From the NCBI GenBank assembly GCA_017997825.1, contig JAGOEH010000089.1, forward strand, positions 1 to 12,390: 12,390 nt of DNA. Direction: 5' to 3'. How positions within the stretch are numbered: position 1 is the stretch's first letter; every line of letters begins with the position of its first letter. This document shows, piece after piece, positions 6,084 to 12,390 of this stretch. This DNA comes from Candidatus Delongbacteria bacterium. Lineage in GTDB: Bacteria > JAGOEH01. Under the pieces are notes generated by a model, which was given only the letters and a program-made list of their open reading frames with translations, was not told where the DNA came from and searched no databases. The position numbers and the translations under genes are program-made.

Positions 6084-8008
6084 TGCTTCGAATATCGTTG
6101 ATCCTGGTGAGTTTATTCAGTATGATAGCGGCTCAGTTTCCCACGGATATGGATTATGGATTATTACAAATCCAATCAGGCCGGATGCTGCAGGTATCAA
6201 GCTATGATCGAAGTGGGGGAAATCATGATTATCAAGGAATATACCCCAATCAGACTCTGGTTTTAGCGGAATTGGATGGGCCGGGTATTATCCGTAGAAT
6301 TTGGATGACCCTATCCTCACCGGATTCTCATTATTTACGAAAGGTTTTGATTCGGGCCTATTGGGATGATGAACCCGAGCCTTCGATTGAGGTTCCATTG
6401 GGTGATTTTTTTGGAACCGGAATGGCGTACTGTCATTATGAGACTCCTTATCTGGGGATGAGTAGCGGTGGGTTTTATTGTTACCTGCCGATGCCTTTCC
6501 GGCATAAAGCGCGTCTGGAGATTGTCAACCAGACTGATGGCACGATACCCTCTTTCTATTACCAGGTTGGATATCTCAAACCGGATTCCATGTTGAATGA
6601 TGATATGGCTTATTTCCATGCCTGTTGGCATCGGGATCTTAGACCGGATTCCGGTTGCTCTTATACGATCCTGGAAGCGGTCGGTCATGGGCATCTGATC
6701 GGTATGAATTTGAGTGTTCAGGGATATACTAAAAACTGGTATTTTTTAGAAGGAGATGAGCAGATTCGGGTCGATGGAGAGAAAAATCCCGGAATAATCG
6801 GAACCGGAACAGAGGATTATTTCAACAGCGGTTGGTATTTTAATCAGGGAATCTTTGCCTCCGCCTTCCATGGTTTGTTATTAAAAGATAATGCCTCACG
6901 ACGAATCGCGGCTTATCGGTTTCATATTCCGGATCCGGTTCCCTTCAAAAAATCTATTCTTTTCCAAATCGAGCATGGTCCGGAAAACGATGAAACAGCC
7001 GATTACAGTAGTACCGCTTACTGGTATCAGAATGAGCCCCATCAGACATTTCCTATCATTCCCAAACCCTCGATGCGAATCCCTCTTCAGGTTGTGGTTC
7101 CATTGGGAGCCCTTGAAGCAGAATCGCTTCATCCGATCGGAAACGATATCCTGACTTCTGTCATCGATATGACCGATTGGGGATCCGATTGGAGCGATGG
7201 TAAGCAATTAAGGATTGAATCCCAATCCGGGAAACCCTCTTTTGAGCTCCCCATTTCAGATTTGCCGGAGGAAGCATACCAGATTGATCTTTATGTTACC
7301 CGAGGACCTGAATATGGTCATTGTCGAATAAGCGCCTCACGGGAACTGGTTGGAGAGTTCGAGGCTTACGCCAAGCGGATAGTTCCGGGAGGTGCTGTCT
7401 GCCTGAAAGCGATCAAGCCTGAGATGGGGAGAATTGTTCTTCGATTTGAATCGGATAGCGTGATCGGATTGGATGCCCTGGTTCTGAATCCTGTCCGCCG
7501 GTTCATTCCGGAATGGCAGGTGATTGGACCTTTTCCGAATCCCGAAGACTCGAGCGGTTCACGGATCGGTTTGAATACCGTTTATCCTCCCGAACTTGGG
7601 ATTGACCTCGATCAGAATTATCCCGGCGCAGAAAACAAACGAGTAAACTGGAGAACGATGTCACCCGATTCTCTTGGGAAGCTTTCTTTTTATCAATGCT
7701 TCGAACCGAATGAAAATGTGGTAATGTATGCCGTGTGTTGGGTCTTTTCTCCCGATGACCGTACTGCCACCCTTTTTACCGGATCGGATGATGGTATCAA
7801 GGTTTTTATCAATGATCAAGCCGTTTTTTTGCGATCGGTTTTGAGAATTTCCGAGATGGATAAAGATCGAATTCTAATTCATCTTCATTCGGGATGGAAT
7901 AAAGTCTTGCTTAAAATTGAGAACCATTTGGGAGGTTTTAGCTTCTTCGCAAGAATTGTCGATGGTCACCGGGAACTAAAATTTTGTTCTCACCCCCCCA
8001 TGAAATAA
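6083..8008 (+). CDS. Secreted DUF2961 / GH172-type protein with C-terminal beta domains
   Basis: 641 aa with a Sec-type signal peptide (LRISLILVSLFSMIAA, likely cleaved near residue 17-18) and no lipobox, so probably periplasmic or exported. Residues about 30-340 form the DUF2961 domain: DGPGIIRRIWMTL, VPLGDFFGTG (104-113), YLPMPF (134-139), and the hallmark GTGTEDYFNSGWYF (240-253) with E244 in a position expected for an active-site acid, then YRFHIPDPVPF and IEHGPEND. DUF2961 is the catalytic domain of family GH172, whose characterised members act on fructofuranose or D-arabinofuranose linkages; the substrate here is not known. Residues about 365-470 form a beta-rich segment, and about 476-630 (EWQVIGPFPN to SDDGIKVFIND, GWNKVLLKIEN) resemble the accessory jelly-roll/PA14-like domains of carbohydrate enzymes. 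The start overlaps the CorA-like stop by one base; AGGAAA precedes it closely. No obvious terminator follows. Confidence 0.88.
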   Translation: MLRISLILVSLFSMIAAQFPTDMDYGLLQIQSGRMLQVSSYDRSGGNHDYQGIYPNQTLVLAELDGPGIIRRIWMTLSSPDSHYLRKVLIRAYWDDEPEPSIEVPLGDFFGTGMAYCHYETPYLGMSSGGFYCYLPMPFRHKARLEIVNQTDGTIPSFYYQVGYLKPDSMLNDDMAYFHACWHRDLRPDSGCSYTILEAVGHGHLIGMNLSVQGYTKNWYFLEGDEQIRVDGEKNPGIIGTGTEDYFNSGWYFNQGIFASAFHGLLLKDNASRRIAAYRFHIPDPVPFKKSILFQIEHGPENDETADYSSTAYWYQNEPHQTFPIIPKPSMRIPLQVVVPLGALEAESLHPIGNDILTSVIDMTDWGSDWSDGKQLRIESQSGKPSFELPISDLPEEAYQIDLYVTRGPEYGHCRISASRELVGEFEAYAKRIVPGGAVCLKAIKPEMGRIVLRFESDSVIGLDALVLNPVRRFIPEWQVIGPFPNPEDSSGSRIGLNTVYPPELGIDLDQNYPGAENKRVNWRTMSPDSLGKLSFYQCFEPNENVVMYAVCWVFSPDDRTATLFTGSDDGIKVFINDQAVFLRSVLRISEMDKDRILIHLHSGWNKVLLKIENHLGGFSFFARIVDGHRELKFCSHPPMK

Positions 8009-8177
8009 TTATCCACTCTTCTTAATCCTAAAATCATTCTTTATCCCATCGAGCCGATCCATCTATGGCGTGTTTGTTTGAGAAAAAAAAATAAACGATT
8101 ATGACTCGGCTAAGCTTCATATCTTGAATATGATAGGGAATATGGATCTGATGGGTTGGTTTACTATTTATTTATGC

Positions 8178-8206
8178 TTGACAAATAATTCGAAATATTC
8201 TATTTT
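8178..8206 (+). promoter_or_regulatory. Sigma-70-type promoter of the double-Cache receptor gene
   Basis: TTGACA (8178-8183), a 17-base spacer, and TATTTT (8201-8206) in an AT-rich context. The predicted start near 8213 leaves about 120 bases of leader before the ATG at 8335. The -35 is a perfect consensus and the -10 matches four of six positions. Confidence 0.78.
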
Positions 8207-8323
8207 AATAATATGAATGGCAGAATGTAAATATTAAACCGGCCATATAATCAGATTGTGATTGGTAAAATCATGATCCGATGGAATGAGTGATTGATTT
8301 CATACCAAACTAAATTGATTAAC

Positions 8324-8328
8324 AGGAG
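8324..8328 (+). promoter_or_regulatory. Ribosome binding site deciding the MCP2 start
   Basis: AGGAG ends directly against the ATG at 8329 and lies 6 bases before the in-frame ATG at 8335. The second spacing is functional and the first is not, so the start is 8335 and the protein begins MNFKTMKLG. Confidence 0.85.
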
Positions 8329-8334
8329 ATGATT

Positions 8335-10296
8335 ATGAATTTTAAAACCATGAAATTGGGTACCAAAATTTCGTTAGCCGTGACATTGATGGTCATTATC
8401 ATCTTAGTGTTGAGTATTACTCTGGCGACATTGAATACCAAAGGAATCGTCAAGGATATCATGATCAAGCAATTGGACCAGTTGACAGAGAATACTCAAA
8501 AGTCCATGGATCTATGGATGGCGAATCATCAGAATATCTTGCAGTTGCTGACTCATCATCCCGATATTCTGGCCGGGCTGTCCGGCAATTCTATCGACCC
8601 CGGGAACGCTTTATTGACAGGCTATGCTCAGTATTATCAGGACTATGAAAACCTTTTTGTGACCGATTTGTCCGGCCGGATTGTGATGGCCGGAAAAGGG
8701 GGAGTCGGTACCGATATTTCGACTTATCCCTGTTTTGTCAATATTGTTCAGGAACGAAAAGAGATTTGTGTCGATAAGATGCACTATTTATCCCCGGTAT
8801 CTCAGCAGCGGGTTTTCGTCATGGCGGCTCCGATCAAGAATTCCAATGGCGAACTGCTTGGAGTTTTGGGAATAGCTATCTATTTTGAACAATTCTCCAA
8901 AAAATTCATCGAAGGAGTCAGGATTGCAACCAATGGTTACGGGGTTATGAATAATTCCGAGGGTAGTTTTCTTTATCATCCGGACAGCACTTTGTACGGC
9001 AAAAGTATGAATCAGTACGATATTATGAAGACAGTTCTAAGCGAGAAAAACGGCATGAGTCGGTATCTATGGATTGACGGTAAGTATAAGTATGCCTGTT
9101 TCCGCACTGATCCATTATCCAACTGGACCGTATTGTTTAATGTTTATGAGGATGATCTGTTGGCGCCGGCTCTTAAACAGCGGAACATGATGATCCTGAT
9201 GGGCATTCTATTGTTGATCGGAATGATTCTGGTTGTGCTGGTCATGATCAGAAGGATTCTGGTTCGTTCTCTGGATGAATTCATGAACAATTTCAGCGCC
9301 GGAGCTTCCGGTGATTTGACGGTCCGTGCCTCGGTCCGCAGTGGGGATGAAATCGGAATGATGTCGAACCAGTTTAATCATTTTGTGTTAGAGTTGTCGG
9401 GGGGAATGAAAAAGATTCGGGATATTGCCGCCATCATTTCCAGCTCCATCACCCAGGTCGGGGCTACCAGTGAGGAATTATCGGCTAATACTCAAAGTAC
9501 CACCCAGGAGATTAACAGTATTGCCGGGGCTATTTCAGAAATTACCAGCAATACGGAAGAGATCAGTCAGAATGCGGTCCGGATGAAGGATGGTGCGGAG
9601 ACCAATGCTCATTATACCGATGAAGCCAACCAGAATAACGAGCGACTGGCGGTGAAAATGAAGGACTTGAGTGAGCGTGAGCAGGAGTTTGTAGTCGATC
9701 TTGAGAAACTGAAACGGAATTCGGACGAGATTACTAATATTGTCGGTGTGATTGAAGATATTGCTGATCAAACCAACTTGTTGGCGTTGAATGCCGCTAT
9801 TGAAGCGGCCAGAGCCGGAGAACACGGTCGCGGATTTGCCGTGGTGGCGGATGAAGTCCGAAAACTAGCCGAAAAAACCCAGAATTCAACCAAGGAAATC
9901 TCGGGTATGGTTGGGGATATTCAGTCTAATGTCAATACGATTGTGAGCGAGATTGCGGCCAATGTCAAAGAAATTGAATCCATCAACCAGGATGTGCTCG
10001 AATCCACCGATATGATTCGGACAGTCAATCAATCGACCCTCAGTACACTTGATCTGATCAAGGAGATTACCCAGGCGTTACATGAACAAAAAAAGGCTAT
10101 GGAGCAGATCCTGCAGAATACTGAAAGTATCAACACCGGCAGTATTGAAAACAGTTCCGGACTGGATCAGATTGTCCAGGCTATTTCCGACTTGAATCTG
10201 AGAGTGGAAGAGCTGGTGAGTGTCACTCAAAATTATAAACTCACTACGGAAGAATCCCGGAGAACACCCCCAACTGGCTTAACTGTAAGATCTTAG
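8335..10296 (+). CDS. Methyl-accepting chemotaxis protein with double-Cache sensor (MCP2)
   Basis: Membrane chemoreceptor, 653 aa. TM1 about 12-32; periplasmic double-Cache domain about 35-283, with the membrane-distal [15 protein letters not shown] (108-122) and [23 protein letters not shown] (160-182), and the proximal [17 protein letters not shown] (201-217); TM2 about 285-305; HAMP about 305-358; signalling hairpin about 370-635 with tip [18 protein letters not shown] (478-495). The amino-acid-binding motif of PctA-type dCache domains (R-x-W-Y-A) is not evident where expected, so amino acids are not an obvious ligand. Both hairpin arms are 14 residues longer than in MCP1. The C-terminus ([17 protein letters not shown]) carries no aromatic tether motif. 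It has its own promoter and flanking gaps of 326 and 260 bases, so it is probably a single-gene unit. Confidence 0.95.
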   Translation: MNFKTMKLGTKISLAVTLMVIIILVLSITLATLNTKGIVKDIMIKQLDQLTENTQKSMDLWMANHQNILQLLTHHPDILAGLSGNSIDPGNALLTGYAQYYQDYENLFVTDLSGRIVMAGKGGVGTDISTYPCFVNIVQERKEICVDKMHYLSPVSQQRVFVMAAPIKNSNGELLGVLGIAIYFEQFSKKFIEGVRIATNGYGVMNNSEGSFLYHPDSTLYGKSMNQYDIMKTVLSEKNGMSRYLWIDGKYKYACFRTDPLSNWTVLFNVYEDDLLAPALKQRNMMILMGILLLIGMILVVLVMIRRILVRSLDEFMNNFSAGASGDLTVRASVRSGDEIGMMSNQFNHFVLELSGGMKKIRDIAAIISSSITQVGATSEELSANTQSTTQEINSIAGAISEITSNTEEISQNAVRMKDGAETNAHYTDEANQNNERLAVKMKDLSEREQEFVVDLEKLKRNSDEITNIVGVIEDIADQTNLLALNAAIEAARAGEHGRGFAVVADEVRKLAEKTQNSTKEISGMVGDIQSNVNTIVSEIAANVKEIESINQDVLESTDMIRTVNQSTLSTLDLIKEITQALHEQKKAMEQILQNTESINTGSIENSSGLDQIVQAISDLNLRVEELVSVTQNYKLTTEESRRTPPTGLTVRS

Positions 10297-10556
10297 GTTT
10301 TATTGAGATTCTGTTTGTATCATAGGCTGAGTATACCCTTCCGGAAGAGCTTAAGCGAAGTCCTGTAAGAGAGTTGACCAAAACTATCCGGGTATTATCG
10401 CGTAATTATTTTGAATTTATTAGTATGGTGGCGTTTTTATAGAGTTAAGCTGCATCGAATTGAGCCTGTATTTTTGAGTGAATGGATTGAGATTCGGTCA
10501 TGCCGGTCCTGCCGGGGCGGTCATAAGAATTATTTTTTAAGAAAGGATACGATCGG
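10297..10556 (+). other. Intergenic region before the antiporter gene, weak promoter-like boxes
   Basis: The palindrome TAAGATCTTA (10286-10295) ends inside the MCP2 stop codon, followed by TTTTATT, too AT-rich to be a confident terminator. TTGAAT (10411-10416) followed by TTTTAT (10435-10440, 18-base spacing) is the most promoter-like pair; TTGACC at 10374-10379 has no -10 at proper spacing. Around 10500-10522 a TGCCGG repeat occurs twice, without a clear hairpin. No gene is seen here. Confidence 0.35.
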
Positions 10557-12032
10557 GTGATTTTTGTTGTTTCCATCATCATCATTTTGGCTGTTTATTC
10601 CACCAAGCTTTCAACCCGGCTTGGAATTCCCATTTTGTTGGTTTTTTTAATGATAGGAATAGTGACCGGCAGCGATATCCTGAATCTGATTGATTTTGAT
10701 GATATGCGCCTGACTCAGGAGATTGCCAATTTAGCGCTGGTTTTTATTATTTTTGAAAGCGGGTTTCAGTTGAAAGGATCATCACTCCGCTCGGTACTGA
10801 TGCCGGCCATGACGCTGTCAACCCTGGGTGTCATAGTGATGACGCTGTTTATGGGAACTTTAATTCATTATATTATTGAGACGGATTGGGTTTTTTCCAT
10901 GTTGATCGGGGCAATCATTTCTTCTACGGATGCCAGCGGGGTGATTACACTGCTGCGTCAGAATCCGGTCCGAAGTAAGGTTTCGGATACCCTGGAGGTG
11001 GAGTCGGTAACCAATGATCCGGCCGCCATTCTGCTGACGATATTCATGATCCAACTGGTGTTGCATCATTCGGCTGATATCCCTTTTCCTCTGATAAGCC
11101 TGATTTGGCAATTGGTCGGAGGAGTCGGAGTAGGGATCGGGGTTGCCTGGCTGGGGCGACAGTTGTTCAACCATCTTAAATCGCAGCTTCGGGGTAACTA
11201 TTATATTTTGATTATCGGATTGATCCTTTTTTCAGCCGGATTGGCCTCTCTGGTTCAGGCTAATCAGATCATTGCTGCCTTTTTTTCCGGTGTCGGAATG
11301 GGGAATATGGATTTCGATTACAAGCGTGGGATCAACCATTTTATCGATGGAATCGCTTCATTTGCCACCATCTGCCTGTTCCTGATGCTGGGATGGCTGG
11401 TTTTCCCCAGTAATTTCATTTCCGTTTGGCACGAGGGTATTTTAATTGCGCTGGCTATGATCGTATTAGCCCGTCCCCTAATGGTTTTTCTCTGCACCCT
11501 GGTTTACCGTTATGATTGGAGGGAGAAAGCTTTCCTGGCCTGGGCGGGGTTAAAGGGAGCCGTTCCGATTGTGTTGGCGACCTATCCGGCGGCTCATGGA
11601 CTGGATGATCAGCATTATATATTCAACCTGGTTTTCTTTGCCGTTCTCATATCGCTACTGCTTCAGGGATTAACCATCAATCCGATTGCCGGTTGGCTTC
11701 GGTTGCGGATTCCCAGCCAAAAAAATGTGCTCTATTCTATGGAGCTGTTCAGTTTGAGCGATACCAACCTCGAAATGTCGGAGATCTATATCGATCGGAC
11801 ATTTTCGATTGTCAACCGCCGTATTGCCAGTCTTAATCTGCCGGCTAATATTCTGATCACTACTATTGTGCGGAATAATAAAGTGATTCTTCCGAAAGGC
11901 CATACCCAGATTCTGGCGGAGGATCTTGTTTTTGTTTTATTACCCAAGAATCAGATTGAACCGTTCTATGATATCTATTTGAATCAGAACAGGGTGGATG
12001 ATCCATCAGGGGTGGAGAGGACAGAAGGATGA
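10557..12032 (+). CDS. Cation/proton antiporter, CPA1 NhaP2/CvrA-like, with TrkA-C domain
   Basis: 491-aa inner-membrane antiporter exchanging K+ or Na+ for H+. Residues 1-380 hold about 12 hydrophobic segments with the family marks: GAIISSTDASGVI (118-130), ESVTNDPAAILLT (149-161, with the N153-D154 pair of the transport site), and GLKGAVPIVLATYP (331-344). Homologues I know usually read LRGAVPI at the last motif, so K333 replaces a conserved Arg, keeping the charge. Residues about 395-475 resemble a cytoplasmic TrkA-C (RCK C-terminal) domain, which binds regulatory ligands; E. coli CvrA is longer (about 578 aa) with an extra C-terminal domain that is missing here. The start is GTG at 10557, with AAAGGA 9 bases upstream and no better start in frame. 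The stop overlaps the next ATG (ATGA), implying coupling. K+ versus Na+ preference is not readable from the sequence. Confidence 0.92.
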   Translation: MIFVVSIIIILAVYSTKLSTRLGIPILLVFLMIGIVTGSDILNLIDFDDMRLTQEIANLALVFIIFESGFQLKGSSLRSVLMPAMTLSTLGVIVMTLFMGTLIHYIIETDWVFSMLIGAIISSTDASGVITLLRQNPVRSKVSDTLEVESVTNDPAAILLTIFMIQLVLHHSADIPFPLISLIWQLVGGVGVGIGVAWLGRQLFNHLKSQLRGNYYILIIGLILFSAGLASLVQANQIIAAFFSGVGMGNMDFDYKRGINHFIDGIASFATICLFLMLGWLVFPSNFISVWHEGILIALAMIVLARPLMVFLCTLVYRYDWREKAFLAWAGLKGAVPIVLATYPAAHGLDDQHYIFNLVFFAVLISLLLQGLTINPIAGWLRLRIPSQKNVLYSMELFSLSDTNLEMSEIYIDRTFSIVNRRIASLNLPANILITTIVRNNKVILPKGHTQILAEDLVFVLLPKNQIEPFYDIYLNQNRVDDPSGVERTEG

Positions 12033-12390
12033 ATCGGATTCAGCAGGCGGAACGCTTTATTTCTGCATTTTTCAATCCCTTGGCCCGAACCTATGTGCGG
12101 GATTTATTGATTGAGAGCTATTCGGAAGCGATACTGCATCATCATCCCCAGCATCCGTCGCTTGATTCCGATGGGATTAATCAACAATGCCGTCATCTGG
12201 TTGAGTATGTATTTGAGAGAATCGATCATCTTAATGGCCAGCCCGATAAGTTGTTTGCTCTTTTGACCGCGTTATCGCGGCAACACTCTCCCCGGAATAC
12301 GATTTGGTTTGATGAGTTTACTACAGCCTATCAGCATTACAAGCATCATCGCAAACTCGAGAACCGATTTCGGCAGTTGGAGTCTTTTTT
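12029..12390 (+). CDS. Unrecognised protein, 3' end outside the window
   Basis: The ATG overlaps the antiporter stop by four bases (ATGA), with AGAAGGA 2-8 bases upstream including GAAGG, and the frame stays open to the window edge (120 codons). The visible part is soluble, appears largely helical, and is rich in His and aromatic residues: MNRIQQAERFISAFFNPLA, YVRDLLIESYSEAILHHHP, a HLVEYVFERIDHL helix, and a final HHRKLENRFRQLESFF. There is no signal peptide or membrane segment. I do not recognise the family. A charged helix ending in LESFF can precede the glycine-rich loop of class I methyltransferases, but that is only a guess; the next 30 codons would settle it. Codon use looks like that of its neighbours. 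Confidence 0.75.
   Translation, partial: MNRIQQAERFISAFFNPLARTYVRDLLIESYSEAILHHHPQHPSLDSDGINQQCRHLVEYVFERIDHLNGQPDKLFALLTALSRQHSPRNTIWFDEFTTAYQHYKHHRKLENRFRQLESF

Larger units (their letters stand above)
8009..8334. other. Intergenic region and leader before the double-Cache receptor
   Basis: A 326-base AT-rich gap. It holds the promoter at 8178-8206, then a leader of about 120 bases. A second, isolated perfect -10 (TATAAT, 8246-8251) has no recognisable -35. A weak AT stem (GTTTGTTT pairing with AAATAAAC, about 8071-8097) has no following T tract, so I do not call a terminator for the upstream operon. A 5-bp stem AATCA/TGATT (about 8249-8263) is the only leader structure I noticed. No small ORF with a ribosome site stands out. 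Confidence 0.6.

Noticed and set aside
8071-8097. Stem GTTTGTTT / AAATAAAC as terminator of the CorA-GH172 operon
   Set aside because: The stem is A/T only with a G-U pair and has no T tract after it.
1-12390. Mobile element, prophage, CRISPR array, toxin-antitoxin or defence system
   Set aside because: No transposase, integrase, terminal inverted repeats, direct-repeat/spacer pattern or known defence genes were found; gene composition and codon use look uniform across the window.

Overview
The window carries seven protein genes with clear family assignments (two of them chemoreceptors), one unrecognised gene cut by the right edge, and two intergenic stretches over 300 bases. Base composition is moderate, Shine-Dalgarno sites are purine-rich, and the promoters resemble the housekeeping sigma-70 type. 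With two methyl-accepting chemotaxis proteins, a CheW and a secreted enzyme, this suggests a chemosensory, probably Gram-negative bacterium. Nothing in the sequence (no rRNA, no phylum marker) fixes the lineage, so I do not name one.

Layout. (1) 1-1115, plus strand: the last ~370 codons of an AGCS-family sodium:amino acid symporter. (2) 1209-1250: a strong hairpin with A and T tracts on either side, which can terminate the symporter gene and the chemoreceptor gene that converges on it. (3) 1267-4710, minus strand: a cheW followed by a large chemoreceptor (MCP1, 937 aa), read from a near-consensus promoter at 4762-4790. MCP1 contains four tandem 91-residue HAMP-pair repeats and ends in an aromatic tail like a CheR tether. 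(4) 4711-5171: divergent intergenic region, with a doubtful TTG-start small ORF. (5) 5172-8008, plus strand: a CorA-type metal channel whose GMN signature reads SMN, followed by a TAATG-coupled secreted DUF2961/GH172 protein. (6) 8009-8334: intergenic, with a near-consensus promoter. (7) 8335-10296: a double-Cache chemoreceptor (MCP2), apparently monocistronic. (8) 10557-12390: a CPA1-type cation/proton antiporter with a TrkA-C domain, overlapping by ATGA an unrecognised gene that runs off the window.

How the genes fit together. CheW and MCP1 form one transcription unit and belong to a sensory array. MCP2 is a second receptor, but its signalling hairpin is two heptads longer in each arm than that of MCP1, so it may belong to a different receptor length class and array. 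Symporter, CorA-like channel and antiporter are separate ion or solute transport functions. The GH172-type protein may act on furanoside sugars outside the cytoplasm. No CheA, CheR, CheB, CheY or flagellar genes are present here.

I looked for mobile elements, CRISPR arrays, tRNA/rRNA genes and riboswitches and found none that I can support. The region is mostly ordinary housekeeping and sensory content. The most unusual points are the MCP1 repeat array, the receptor length mismatch, the SMN motif, and the two coupled gene pairs. I saw no convincing new multi-gene system.
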